The notes under the pieces are model-generated. The model ran no database searches. It was not told the origin of the DNA and worked only from the letters and a program-made list of their open reading frames with translations. From assembly GCA_023475835.1 (NCBI GenBank), contig JAMCVM010000095.1, positions 1 through 37,091 on the forward strand: 37,091 bases of DNA, read 5' to 3'. The DNA comes from Bacillota bacterium (GTDB lineage Bacteria > Bacillota > Sulfobacillia > Sulfobacillales > Sulfobacillaceae). Of the stretch, positions 16,442-25,218 are shown one piece after another (position 1 is the stretch's first letter; each line of letters begins with the position of its first letter). Made by a program: the position numbers and the translations under genes.

Positions 16442-16470
16442 TTGACAGATTAAAGGCTTAATGCTATGTT
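16442..16470 (+). promoter_or_regulatory. Strong promoter giving a leaderless marR transcript
   Basis: TTGACA (16442-16447), a 17-base spacer and TATGTT (16465-16470), with TG one base before the -10 box. The expected start of transcription, about seven bases on, falls at the ATG at 16477. No ribosome site precedes that ATG. Confidence 0.75.
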
Positions 16471-16476
16471 GCGCGT

Positions 16477-16941
16477 ATGAATACGACACGCCTTCATGAA
16501 ACCGCCGAACCGTTATCGGATGCGCTTTGGGACCTTTGGAAGATTTGGCATCATCGCTCTCAAATCGCGCACGGTGCACAATCCGTCACCGCTGAGCAAT
16601 ATTGGCTATTGCGGCAAATGGGGCTTTCGGGAACCACTACTGTCACCGAATTAGCCAGAATCCGCGGTGTGACCAAAGCTGCCATCACGATTGCCACGAG
16701 GAAAATGGAGTCCCTGGGCTGGGTCAACCGACGCCGCGAATCGGACAACCAGCGCGTCGTCAGACTTTCTTTGACCGATCGTGGACGGGCGCTGTGGCAA
16801 GAAATCCGTCGCGAACGCCAATCGATTTTAAGTGATATGGTGCAGCAACTGAGCGAGACCGAACAGCAAGACCTGCTGAGGCTGGTGGCTAAGATTAAAG
16901 AAATGTCTTGGGATCAGGATCTTGAGTGGGGATTAGAATAG
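16477..16941 (+). CDS. MarR family transcriptional regulator
   Basis: This 154-residue protein has the winged-helix core of MarR: TVTELARIRGVTKAAITIATRKMESLGWV (recognition helices, residues about 55-84) followed by the wing with RRRESDNQRVVRLSLTDRG. Length is typical. Such regulators bind small ligands and repress nearby operons, often their own. It is divergent from ridA and 39 bases ahead of murJ, so murJ and possibly the ridA operon are the likely targets. There is no Shine-Dalgarno site; the promoter position implies leaderless translation. Confidence 0.92.
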   Translation: MNTTRLHETAEPLSDALWDLWKIWHHRSQIAHGAQSVTAEQYWLLRQMGLSGTTTVTELARIRGVTKAAITIATRKMESLGWVNRRRESDNQRVVRLSLTDRGRALWQEIRRERQSILSDMVQQLSETEQQDLLRLVAKIKEMSWDQDLEWGLE

Positions 16942-16980
16942 ACGCCATCCGTGTTCGCTAGAAGGAAATGAGGAGACCCG

Positions 16981-18546
16981 ATGACGCGTCCGCCCAAGGC
17001 CACCGTGCCGCAGAAAATTGAGCGGAGTTCTGCGATCCTGTTTGGAGCGACCCTGCTCAGCCGAATTAGCGGCTTTCTCCGCAGCATGGTTTTGGCTTAT
17101 GCATTCGGCACCAGTGCCGGCACGGATGCCTGGATCATGGCTTCGGCGTTGCCCAACCTGCTGTTTGGAGCGGTAAACACGTCGATTACAATGACCACCG
17201 TGCCGGTGATGACGGATGCGGACGCAATTTTTTCACCATCGTCGGTCGCTGACTTGCTGGATCAGGTGTGGAGTGGACTTTTGCTGCTTTCTCTGGTTTT
17301 AGTGGTTGGCGGGGAACTCACCGCTCCCTGGTTGATGGCCCTCTTGGCACCGGGGTTTCACGGCCATCAACTCCAGCGAACGGTCCTCATGACCCGGATC
17401 ATGATTCCGACCATGGTGTTTTGGGGCACTGCCGGACTCATGGTAGGAGTATTGCAGGCTCGGGATGTCTATGCGGGTCCGGCCCTATCCCCTCTGGTGG
17501 TGAATCTGGTTCAAATTGCCGGCATCTTGCTGCTGCGCCATTGGTTTCACATCGAGGGGGTGGCCATAGGCTTCACCGTGGCCGTGGCCTGCCAAGTCGT
17601 CTGGTTGCGGCCGCTATTGGCGCGCCAAAACATTCGCCTGAAATGGCAGTGGCCGTGGAATCATCCTTTGGCCCGCCGCCTTATTTCGTTGATGTGGCCG
17701 TTTTTTTTAGTCAGTTCGGCGAGCAGTGTGGAGATGATTATCGACCGAATTTTGGCTTCTTCCATGGTGGTCGGCAGCATCTCCGCAATGAACTTTTCCT
17801 ATACATTGAGCCAAGTTCCGATGGGACTCATTATTGCTCCCTTGACCACTCCGATTTTTACTCGACTGTCACGCCATCATGCCCGCGCTAGGGACATGGA
17901 GTTCAGCCGACTAGCTACGCGGGGCCTGCGCCTGATTTTGCTGACGGTAGTGCCCTTAGCCATTGGATTCTTTGCGTTTCGGGTGCCGATTTTGCGCATC
18001 ATTTACGAACATGGAGCGTTTAGTCAGCGCTCACTAACCATGACCTCACGGACGTTGGCGTTTTTTGCGCTAGGCATGCCAGCCGTTGCCCTCACCGCCT
18101 ATTTCCAGCAGTTGTCATTTGCTCGCCAGAAGACCAAGGATCCGGCCCGATACAGCGTCGCCGCCATTTCGTTAAACATTGTCGGCAATTTCGCCTTGAC
18201 ACCGTCCTTGGCCGTGAGCGGATTAGTGCTGGCGACCACTCTGGCCAGTTGGTTAAATTGCATACTGCTCTGGCGGCATTTTCCCCTGGTTGGAATTGGG
18301 GGCTTAGCTTTGCGTATCGCACTCGCGGCCACGGCAATGAGTGGGGTCTCGTGGCTTCAACTCCACGTCAGTCATCTCGACACCATGGTCGGATTCTTCC
18401 CCGTCACGCTAGTGATGGCATTGGCCGCGACCCTGTCGTCGGCCACCTATGCGGGGGTGTTGTGGCTTTTCCAAGTTCCCGAGGTCTCCGCTGGAAAACG
18501 CCTAGCCATCCGAGTCATGCGTCGTACCTGGCGTCTGGTCGCTTAA
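16981..18546 (+). CDS. murJ: Lipid II flippase, MurJ/MviN family
   Basis: This 521-residue polytopic protein belongs to the MOP exporter superfamily. It has about 13-14 hydrophobic segments and the MviN-like N-terminus with ATLLSRISGFLRSMVLAYAFGTSAGTDAWIMA, where conserved arginines line the central cavity. MurJ moves lipid-linked murein precursor across the cytoplasmic membrane. GAGGAG lies six bases before ATG. It follows the MarR gene by 39 bases and its TAA shares the palindromic TTAA with the stop of the convergent panC. A role in other polysaccharide lipid carriers is possible because Firmicutes often carry several MviN-like paralogues. Confidence 0.88.
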   Translation: MTRPPKATVPQKIERSSAILFGATLLSRISGFLRSMVLAYAFGTSAGTDAWIMASALPNLLFGAVNTSITMTTVPVMTDADAIFSPSSVADLLDQVWSGLLLLSLVLVVGGELTAPWLMALLAPGFHGHQLQRTVLMTRIMIPTMVFWGTAGLMVGVLQARDVYAGPALSPLVVNLVQIAGILLLRHWFHIEGVAIGFTVAVACQVVWLRPLLARQNIRLKWQWPWNHPLARRLISLMWPFFLVSSASSVEMIIDRILASSMVVGSISAMNFSYTLSQVPMGLIIAPLTTPIFTRLSRHHARARDMEFSRLATRGLRLILLTVVPLAIGFFAFRVPILRIIYEHGAFSQRSLTMTSRTLAFFALGMPAVALTAYFQQLSFARQKTKDPARYSVAAISLNIVGNFALTPSLAVSGLVLATTLASWLNCILLWRHFPLVGIGGLALRIALAATAMSGVSWLQLHVSHLDTMVGFFPVTLVMALAATLSSATYAGVLWLFQVPEVSAGKRLAIRVMRRTWRLVA

Positions 18547-19409
18547 CTCGAGGTCGAATCCTTCTCTAAAATGACATTGTCGATGAGACGAGACTTTCCT
18601 ATTCGGGCTGCTGCGGCCAGCATCACGGGGGTGTCAGGAATCATTTCTGGCAACCCCTCGAGCCGGTTCCAAGATCGCAGTTCCACATATTCCGGGTCAA
18701 TTCCGGCGTCAGCCAGCGCGGCTTTGACCGCGTCGATTAAACGGGATTGATGCCTTTCACCCGCACCGTAGAGCGCCTTCGCGTCGAATAAACCGCGAGC
18801 AATGGCCGCGGCGCGAGTCCTTTGTTCGAGTGTAAGGTAGCGGTTTCTGGAGGAAATCGCCAATCCATCGGGTTCCCGTACTGTCGGAATCGAATGGATG
18901 GCGACCGGGATATTTAGATCGTGCACTAGCCGTTCGATCACCGCCACTTGCTGACCGTCTTTCGCTCCGAAAAACGCGTCGGTTGGTTGCACCAAGTTGA
19001 AGAGTTTGGTCACCACGGTCGCTACTCCCGCAAAGTGAGTGGGCCGGGTCCTCCCGCAGAGGACTTGACCGAGTGCACCGATATCAATCTGAATCGACCC
19101 GCCTTCTTCCGGGTACATCTCTGCGATAGAAGGCGCGAAAATGACGCTGGCTCCCGAGGACCTCGCCAATTGCACATCCTCCTCCATGGTGCGTGGATAC
19201 TGGAGAAAATCTTCATTCGGTCCAAATTGCAGAGGATTGACAAAAATACTGACCACCGTGATTTGGCATCGCTCAACGGAGGCCTCAATCAGCCGTTGGT
19301 GCCCTCTATGCAAAGCCCCCATGGTCGCAACCAGCCCGACCGTGACCCGCCGTGCCTGCCTTTCATCGGACCAACGCCTGATCGCTTGAACGCTATCAAA
19401 AATTTGCAT
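18543..19409 (-). CDS. panC: Pantothenate synthetase (pantoate-beta-alanine ligase)
   Basis: This 288-residue enzyme joins pantoate and beta-alanine with ATP, the last step of pantothenate synthesis. The HIGH-like nucleotide-binding motif is GALHRGHQRL (residues 31-40), followed by VSIFVNPLQFGPNEDF, the dimer-region FFGAKDGQQVAVI and the KMSKS-like AISSRNRYL. Length is typical. The ATG at 19409 overlaps the previous gene by 14 bases, so it is probably coupled to it. No panB or panD is visible in the window. Confidence 0.96.
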   Translation of the reverse strand: MQIFDSVQAIRRWSDERQARRVTVGLVATMGALHRGHQRLIEASVERCQITVVSIFVNPLQFGPNEDFLQYPRTMEEDVQLARSSGASVIFAPSIAEMYPEEGGSIQIDIGALGQVLCGRTRPTHFAGVATVVTKLFNLVQPTDAFFGAKDGQQVAVIERLVHDLNIPVAIHSIPTVREPDGLAISSRNRYLTLEQRTRAAAIARGLFDAKALYGAGERHQSRLIDAVKAALADAGIDPEYVELRSWNRLEGLPEMIPDTPVMLAAAARIGKSRLIDNVILEKDSTSS

Positions 19410-20115
19410 CCGCCCCTCCTGCTCTCTTTTCGGGCAACTTATACTCCTGCCACGCCCGAAGTTGTTCGACTAAACACCGTTCACTGACGGTGCCCAGCAC
19501 CACCAGCCCTGGCCCCAAAACGGCTTGGGATGAGGCCCTAAGCCAAGGAACCTCGCGGACGCCGAGATCCTCCGCCCAGGCGGGGTGGGTGGAGGCGTCC
19601 ACGATCACGGTCTGAATCCGCTCCCGGTTGGCCAGTGCTAATCGCTCTGCCAGGGTCACCATTCTCGGGCTGTGCGGGCATGTCGGAGTGACCATCACCA
19701 AGAGGTCGACTGGAGAGGTCAGCCGTTGACACCAAAGATACGTTTTGGGTTCGACCAACACCCGACTGCGCGACACATCGATCATGGCGTTCAACAGGGT
19801 GGCAAATTGATACCCCGTAGGCAAGCCTAAAAAGTAAATGCCCGCGGCCACCCCCCGCTCGTCGGCAAGGACCCATTGTTGATAATATTCTCGATGTTCG
19901 CCATGAACGACATTGGAGTAGGGTGGAGTGTCTTGCCATCGGACGGAGGTTTGCACTAAATCTGGCTTACAAGCTTCCAGTTCCTGAGCTAGATCAACGC
20001 AGAGAATGGACCGCGCGTCGCCCTCGGCGACGGTTAAGAGCCACTGGATAGGACGAACCATCTGACTCAGCATGGTCGAGACAGTAAGGCGCTCACGTTC
20101 GGTCAAGTAACTCAC
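19396..20115 (-). CDS. Thioredoxin-fold protein with a CPHS motif
   Basis: This 239-residue protein looks like two tandem thioredoxin folds, in the manner of protein disulfide oxidoreductase or the AhpF N-terminal domain. The second fold has LLVMVTPTCPHSPRMV with Cys146-Pro-His-Ser149, so only one active-site cysteine remains, and EVPW in the cis-proline position. The first fold has no Cys pair. It may act as a monothiol redox protein or have lost catalysis. The GTG at 20115 has GGAG five bases upstream; another in-frame GTG is at 20136. It is translationally coupled to panC, which need not imply a shared pathway. Confidence 0.6.
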   Translation of the reverse strand: MSYLTERERLTVSTMLSQMVRPIQWLLTVAEGDARSILCVDLAQELEACKPDLVQTSVRWQDTPPYSNVVHGEHREYYQQWVLADERGVAAGIYFLGLPTGYQFATLLNAMIDVSRSRVLVEPKTYLWCQRLTSPVDLLVMVTPTCPHSPRMVTLAERLALANRERIQTVIVDASTHPAWAEDLGVREVPWLRASSQAVLGPGLVVLGTVSERCLVEQLRAWQEYKLPEKRAGGADANF

Positions 20116-20213
20116 AGCGCTCCACCCAGCCTCCACCCACCCGATTAAAATATCACTCTGAAGTAACTTTAGTATAAGGGAGGCCTACTCATCGAACAAG
20201 TCCTTGACCGGGG

Positions 20214-21812
20214 CTAAGCTTGTTCGTCATCGGGGCGCTTTGTCATCGCGATTCCTTCGGGCCACGCCAGGCGCTCTTGATTGGACAAAAATTCGTTGCC
20301 CAATTGATTCAAGCGCGCCACCACCTGGGCTCGGTCGTCGTCAGAAAACAAGATGTCGAGCAATCGGTGCTCCAGACTTCCCCTTCGCTGAAGATGGCGC
20401 AAAATCACGTCCAGTTCGCCGATAACTCGGCGAAAGAGGTCAATTTTCTCGTGCAACAGACGCAAGAGATCCTCTTCCACCGTGTTCAGACTAAACAGGT
20501 TATAAATTTCGACCGGATGCTCTTGACCGATCCGATGAATTCGTCCGATCCGCTGTTCAATGCGCATGGGGTTCCACGGCAAGTCGAAATTAATCAAACG
20601 GTGACAAAACTGTAAATTAAGCCCCTGCCCCCCCGCTTCCGTGGCTACCAAGACCCGGGCATCTCCGGATCGAAACCATTCGATTAAGCCATCACGCTCT
20701 CGGGGCCGAATTCCGCCGTGAAAGCTGGCCACCTCGATCCCTGCCTTCTTCAACGATTGGGCTAAAGCGTCTTGACTGCCTCGATATTCCGTAAAAATCA
20801 ACGTGCGTTGCTTTTCCATCGTCATGAAGTCGACCACGCTCCGGATCTTTTCCGGATTTCGAATCGACGTGGCTAGCTCTAAGAGGGAGTCGCGTTCTTG
20901 GCCTAGCCACTCTTGCCGGGTTAGGGTCGGGATTAACGCTTGAGGGCTTGAACACAACTCCCGTTGCATTAAAATCAAGGGCAAAACAGTCGAATTCGGC
21001 TGCCGCATGCGGGTTCGATATTCTTGTTTTAAGGCGTGAGTCAGGGCATCGTACAGGCTACGTTCGGCTGAGGACAGTTGGACGGGCCAAAGACTGACTT
21101 CTCGCGGCGGCAGGTCTAACCCCACTTCCTGGCGTTGATTTCTGACCATGACTTGACTGAGCAATTGGCGCAGGGCGGCGGCATTTTTCGGGGTGCGCTT
21201 ATCCAAGATAAATTGCCGATAAAACTTTAAATACGAACCGAAATATCCCGGTTTGACCAAATTCACCAAGATGTATAATTCATTCAAATGATTTTCCATG
21301 GGAGTTGCCGTGAGTAATAGGAGGTGCTTTCGCCTGAGACCTGCCACCAGTTGGTAATTTTGGGTGGCTGCGTTTTTAAGATGGTGCGCTTCATCCACAA
21401 TCACAAGATCCCATTGGACAAACTGCAGTTGCTGCGCCAGGGGGGGACGTTTTGCAGTGTCGATCGATATCACCCACAGCCATCCCTGATCCTTAGGGCT
21501 TCGCACAGCCTCAAAACCAAACTTTTGGCCAAGTTCATGAATCCACTGGGTAATCAATCCTGCCGGCACTAAGATCAGCACCCGGTCGACTAATCCCCGC
21601 GCCTTCAGTTCGCTGATGATTAAACCGGCTTCGATGGTTTTGCCCAAGCCTACTTCATCCGCAAGAATGGCATTGACGTCCAATTCATGGACGATCTTGG
21701 CCACGCCTTGCAACTGATAATCCTGAAAGGTTAAGCCAGAGTTCACTTGGTTCTTCAAGGCGGGCCAGCACTGAAGCCAATGCTCCACGCCCCCTAGACC
21801 AGACGGCTTCAT
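20214..21812 (-). CDS. SNF2-family helicase (RapA/YqhH-like)
   Basis: This 532-residue protein has all superfamily 2 Snf2 motifs: Walker A DEVGLGKTIEAG (52-63), DEAH at 140-143, LLTATP, and QRIGRIHRIGQ in motif VI near residue 430. It lacks the N-terminal RNA-polymerase-binding domains of RapA and is close in size to B. subtilis YqhH. Such enzymes move along duplex DNA to remodel bound proteins, RNA polymerase among the possible targets. The start ATG at 21812 is preceded by GGGGTTGAGGG. Its partner may be the SWIM protein at 12.8-14.0 kb, a pairing known in other bacteria, though here they are not adjacent. Confidence 0.92.
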   Translation of the reverse strand: MKPSGLGGVEHWLQCWPALKNQVNSGLTFQDYQLQGVAKIVHELDVNAILADEVGLGKTIEAGLIISELKARGLVDRVLILVPAGLITQWIHELGQKFGFEAVRSPKDQGWLWVISIDTAKRPPLAQQLQFVQWDLVIVDEAHHLKNAATQNYQLVAGLRRKHLLLLTATPMENHLNELYILVNLVKPGYFGSYLKFYRQFILDKRTPKNAAALRQLLSQVMVRNQRQEVGLDLPPREVSLWPVQLSSAERSLYDALTHALKQEYRTRMRQPNSTVLPLILMQRELCSSPQALIPTLTRQEWLGQERDSLLELATSIRNPEKIRSVVDFMTMEKQRTLIFTEYRGSQDALAQSLKKAGIEVASFHGGIRPRERDGLIEWFRSGDARVLVATEAGGQGLNLQFCHRLINFDLPWNPMRIEQRIGRIHRIGQEHPVEIYNLFSLNTVEEDLLRLLHEKIDLFRRVIGELDVILRHLQRRGSLEHRLLDILFSDDDRAQVVARLNQLGNEFLSNQERLAWPEGIAMTKRPDDEQA

Positions 21813-22643
21813 CCCTCAACCCCTTCATTGGCTCAAGCTCCGCGCCCAAGGGCGCGAGGTAAAAATTTCTACGGCTCTATGTTTGAATAGCGTATGACCC
21901 TGATCCAAAATAGCGGACGCCAAGCTTATTCTTCTTCCAGTTCGGAGCCGGATTCAATGCCTGCCCGCGGCCGGGCGCAGACCACGTCAGGCACACGTCC
22001 GCGCGTCCCGAATCCGGACCAGAACACACGGTATAGCTCTGGCACATCAGGAATGGAATCCAAAGACCACGCCTCTTTAAGCAAGGCTCCTCCAAGGCGC
22101 TTGGACCGCATTCCTTGGGCCTACGCCTAGCACCTTGCCAGACGAATTTTGGTCCGAGGCCACGTCGCCACTAGAGAGGCGAAGAGCATTCCCCGTTGGC
22201 TCGGGGTCTAGTCTGAGCGCGATCCGTGGCCCTTCGTTCCCATGAAGAACCCGCTTTCGGACCATAGCGCCCGTGCCTCGGACCGGCCTGAGCGCACCCG
22301 GCGGGTACTGTTCTCGGGCCCAAGATCTCATCCGGCCCTCCGCGCCTATAGACGCGGGCGAGCTTTGATGGCGCTCACTCCCCGCATCTCGCAAGACGCT
22401 GACCGCGTTCTGGCTTCGTTCCAGGCCCGAGGTACGGTTCTTAAGCCGCCCTGACCGTTGAAAATGGCGTGGGCATCTGGGTCGGCACCTCGATGGTGCT
22501 AAGGTGGCCTCGACCTCTGCGAGATTCGAGGGAAGATAAGCCCCCCGAGTTAAAGTCTCGCCCTCACCATAAAGTGGCTAGTCGAATCCTCCAGGAGATT
22601 TGTTCGTCCAAAATCCTGACCTATCGGCCAAAGCCTGCCCCAG
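21813..22643. other. GC-rich stretch without a convincing gene
   Basis: Frames here are short and on both strands, with no ribosome site of note. A minus-strand frame ending at 21926 contains SIPDVPELYRVFWSGFGTRG and an acidic end, which looks somewhat protein-like and could be a fragment of a lost gene, but I cannot name it. No T-box, rRNA or tRNA pattern was found. The region may be the decayed interval between two operons. Confidence 0.5.
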
Positions 22644-23105
22644 CTACTGTAGGCTGGACGTCGGATCCAGTGGGACCGAGCGATCGTGGGAGCCTTGAGC
22701 TGGCTGACTGTCTTTGAATAATCCCTGCACCTGGTCGATGATTTGGGGCACACTGCTCATCAAATTTTCCAATAGATCTCCGCGCTCGACGGACAGAAGG
22801 CGAACGTTGTCACCTTGCACCACTAAAAATCCCACCGGATTGACGCTTACGCCGGCCCCGCTGCCGCCGCCGAACGGACGGCCATCCACCGGCTGTTGGT
22901 GATGCCAGTACTCTCCGCCGCCTGCCGCAAACCCGAAGCTGACTCGAGAAATGGGGATGATGGTGCCGCCATCTTTGGTTTCCACCGGCTGGCCAACGAC
23001 CGTATTGACGTCCACCATTCCCTTAATGGAGTCCATCGCAGTACGCATTAGTCCCTCGATTGGATGTTCTCCGGCGTGATGAAGGTTTGTCGGAATTTCT
23101 GTCAT
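22644..23105 (-). CDS. ytfJ: GerW family sporulation protein (YtfJ)
   Basis: This 153-residue protein carries the GerW core: HPIEGLMRTAMDSIKGMVDVNTVVGQPV, TIIPISRVSFGFAAGGGEY and the Gly-rich GGGSGAGVSVNPVGFLVV. In Bacillus it is made in the forespore and is involved in spore germination. Its ATG lies in an ATGA overlap with the stop of the DUF2953 gene, and AGGAGG is inside that gene's end. The ytfI-ytfJ pairing is conserved. C-terminal residues after about 120 are low-complexity. Confidence 0.92.
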   Translation of the reverse strand: MTEIPTNLHHAGEHPIEGLMRTAMDSIKGMVDVNTVVGQPVETKDGGTIIPISRVSFGFAAGGGEYWHHQQPVDGRPFGGGSGAGVSVNPVGFLVVQGDNVRLLSVERGDLLENLMSSVPQIIDQVQGLFKDSQPAQGSHDRSVPLDPTSSLQ

Positions 23106-23680
23106 GAAATTTGCCTCCTTGCTCTGACGGTGACTGCGTGTAATCCTAACGGGCAGGTTTCAGCAATGGCTGCCGCGATCATCCATCCCTTGATTTTGAC
23201 TCGACTGGCCAACCGACAGCGAATGCCAATGCGGTTCCAATCCGGGTCTATCCGCCACTGCGGGGGGATTTCGGCCTTAGGCGCAATTCTTTCTTGAAGC
23301 CACCAGCCCATCATCAGGTTCACCCAACCAACGACTAAAGCGGTCTGATCGGGACTGCCTAGACCTACTTGGAGGGAACCGTCGAACGATTGCACCACCA
23401 TGCGCCGGGTCATTCCGCGGGCTAATCGACGATACCAGCGAAAGGCCAACACGCCCTGCCTGACCCGCTTGGGGTTAAACATGACCGACGGGTTGGAAGA
23501 CCGGGCCGCCGAGGGCAGTTTCCAGCAGCGGTGGCGGGTAAACCAGAGAACATGGAGGCTCACCTGAAGGGTCCATGTTGCATTGTCGCCGACCGCTTCG
23601 ACCGCGACCCACCACCAGTCAATCATCAAAGTCCAGACCAGACCTAAGCCGATCAAGCCTAAGGCGACCATTGTGATCAC
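23102..23680 (-). CDS. DUF2953 protein (YtfI-like)
   Basis: This 192-residue protein has one N-terminal hydrophobic segment (ALGLIGLGLVWTLMIDWWW, about residues 6-24) and a charged C-terminal region containing GSPDQTALVVGWVNLMMGWW, which matches DUF2953. The family is membrane-associated and found next to ytfJ in spore formers; its function is unknown, with a germination or spore envelope role inferred from context. The GTG at 23680 follows GGGTGG; an ATG at 23671 is also possible. It overlaps ytfJ by 4 bases and follows scpB by 42. Confidence 0.78.
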   Translation of the reverse strand: MITMVALGLIGLGLVWTLMIDWWWVAVEAVGDNATWTLQVSLHVLWFTRHRCWKLPSAARSSNPSVMFNPKRVRQGVLAFRWYRRLARGMTRRMVVQSFDGSLQVGLGSPDQTALVVGWVNLMMGWWLQERIAPKAEIPPQWRIDPDWNRIGIRCRLASRVKIKGWMIAAAIAETCPLGLHAVTVRARRQIS

Positions 23681-23722
23681 TTAGCTACCACCCGCTACCA
23701 GGATGGACCGATATCGCCGGTT

Positions 23723-24271
23723 TTATACTTCGGGAGGTTGCAACCCCTCTGCATTTAGAGGGGGCAGGGCTTTTAAATTGGATAGTCCAAATTGCTGCAG
23801 GAAGTACGCGGTAGTTCCATACAATATCGGGCGCCCAGGGGTTTCCTTGCGCCCCACTTCTTCGATCAGTCCCCGTTCTTGCAAAGTGGTTAGGGTTCGT
23901 TCCGATCCCGCCTGACGATAAGCTTCCACCTCGAGACGGGTGATGGGCTGACGGTAGGCTACCACTGCGAGCGTCTCCCACGCGCCATGGGACAAGGGCT
24001 TTGGCTCGGTGCGAGCCTCATCAAGCAGACTCATCAAACGTTCGTGTAAATCCGGAGCCGTCGTCAAGCAGACCTGATCTTGAGTCCAGTGCAGGCTCAG
24101 GCCAACAGGATCCAAGCTGCGAGACAATTGATCCAAAAGCGCATGGAGCTCCTCCAATGACGTCCCCGTCCACTGACTGAGATCGGATAAATCTACCGGA
24201 TCTGCGTGCAAAAACAGGAGAGCAGCGATCACTCTTTCGCGCCCGTCGAGATCGTTATTGGGAGACGCCAT
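23723..24271 (-). CDS. scpB: Segregation and condensation protein B
   Basis: This 182-residue protein has two winged-helix domains typical of ScpB (roughly 12-90 and 95-170), with [19 protein letters not shown] and [18 protein letters not shown] as the clearest family segments. ScpB dimerises and joins ScpA and SMC to form the bacterial condensin that compacts and segregates the chromosome. GGAGGT precedes ATG by 8 bases. It overlaps scpA by 17 bases. Confidence 0.95.
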   Translation of the reverse strand: MASPNNDLDGRERVIAALLFLHADPVDLSDLSQWTGTSLEELHALLDQLSRSLDPVGLSLHWTQDQVCLTTAPDLHERLMSLLDEARTEPKPLSHGAWETLAVVAYRQPITRLEVEAYRQAGSERTLTTLQERGLIEEVGRKETPGRPILYGTTAYFLQQFGLSNLKALPPLNAEGLQPPEV

Positions 24272-24920
24272 GCGAGGATACCTCCAAGGGCTGAAATATT
24301 GCCGTCTGATCTACATTGACCTCGCCTTGAGACCATAACAACATTAATGCGATGAACATGGCGACGACCTCTGAGCGACTTAACTCGGAGGATGGAAACT
24401 GCATCCGGGGACTGGCCAACAGCCACTGGTACCATCGATCGATGCGAGTTTGCAGCGGGTCGACTTCACGATAGACCCGGGTGGCAGCGGGAGCCTTCCG
24501 GATCTTAAGATGGGGCCATGCCAAAGGTAAACTTTCGAGGCTGCGTCCGAGAACCGGGCAGAGCCTCGGCGGCCACTGAGCCACCGGGCGCGCATGATAT
24601 TGCCCCGCCCGTTGCTGCAGTTGCTGCAACGCCACAACACTGGGAGCCAGCCAGCGACGATCCGACGGCTCATTGTCGGGCGCAAGTTCCTCCTCGCTCA
24701 ACTCCGGGGCTTTGTCGGCTGGCAGTATCATTTCGATTTTTCGACGCACCACCCAGGCGGTCGTCGGAACCTCGTCACTTGACTCGACGGGATCCTCCTG
24801 CGCGTTCCACTTTTCTATCATGGTCAAGACCATCTGGAGGGCGCTCAAATGCCTTGCCTCCTCGGGATGACGCTTGAGTCGATCGATCAGTTGGATCAAG
24901 TTCCCGTCAAACTCCATCAT
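24255..24920 (-). CDS. scpA: Segregation and condensation protein A, divergent
   Basis: This 221-residue protein is the kleisin that bridges the SMC heads. Its C-terminal winged helix is the clearest part, [30 protein letters not shown] (about 175-205), and the N-terminal helix begins [19 protein letters not shown], which is a weak match to the family FxGPLDLLL start. The middle is strongly diverged. Position directly before scpB makes the call firm. Its ATG overlaps the stop of a 73-codon ORF by about 14 bases, with AGGAGTGG upstream. Confidence 0.88.
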   Translation of the reverse strand: MMEFDGNLIQLIDRLKRHPEEARHLSALQMVLTMIEKWNAQEDPVESSDEVPTTAWVVRRKIEMILPADKAPELSEEELAPDNEPSDRRWLAPSVVALQQLQQRAGQYHARPVAQWPPRLCPVLGRSLESLPLAWPHLKIRKAPAATRVYREVDPLQTRIDRWYQWLLASPRMQFPSSELSRSEVVAMFIALMLLWSQGEVNVDQTAIFQPLEVSSHGVSQ

Positions 24921-25128
24921 CCCGTGGCCACTCCTGGAGCGGGTCTAAAAAGTACGCAAAAACTTCCGATTCCAAGACGAGGGCCGCCGACTCGGTCTCG
25001 ATACCGTTTGCTACGGAACCAAGTCCACGAATAGGAAGCACCGGATAGGGTTGCAGGCGATAGCTCTCGGCTGCCTGGCCTTTTGACAGCATAAGGCCAA
25101 CGACAGACCCCATGGACCAAGGGTCCAT
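24907..25128 (-). CDS. Small unknown protein between lysA and scpA
   Basis: A 73-residue frame starts at ATG 25128 with TAGGGTG about 5 bases upstream and ends inside the scpA start, an arrangement typical of coupled genes. The product contains SYRLQPYPVLPIRGLGSVANGIETESAALVLESEVFAYFLDPLQEW, where alternating hydrophobic residues suggest a small beta-rich fold. It has no known motif or membrane segment. I think it more likely real than not because of the coupling. Confidence 0.5.
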   Translation of the reverse strand: MDPWSMGSVVGLMLSKGQAAESYRLQPYPVLPIRGLGSVANGIETESAALVLESEVFAYFLDPLQEWPRDDGV

Positions 25129-25218
25129 GAAACACCCTACGCATGAACACGCTTTGCAAAAACAACAGGCCAGTCCCCCCTTTAAGATCCCACTGACGTT
25201 CGTTCGTTGGTTGGTTGG

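Noticed and set aside
22077-22454. Overlapping plus and minus frames with Arg/Pro-rich products
   Set aside because: No ribosome site or motif; composition is that of GC-rich non-coding DNA.
22480-22530. T-box leader element (a GGTGG stretch)
   Set aside because: The AGGGTGGNACCGCG core is not matched and no aminoacyl or amino-acid gene follows.
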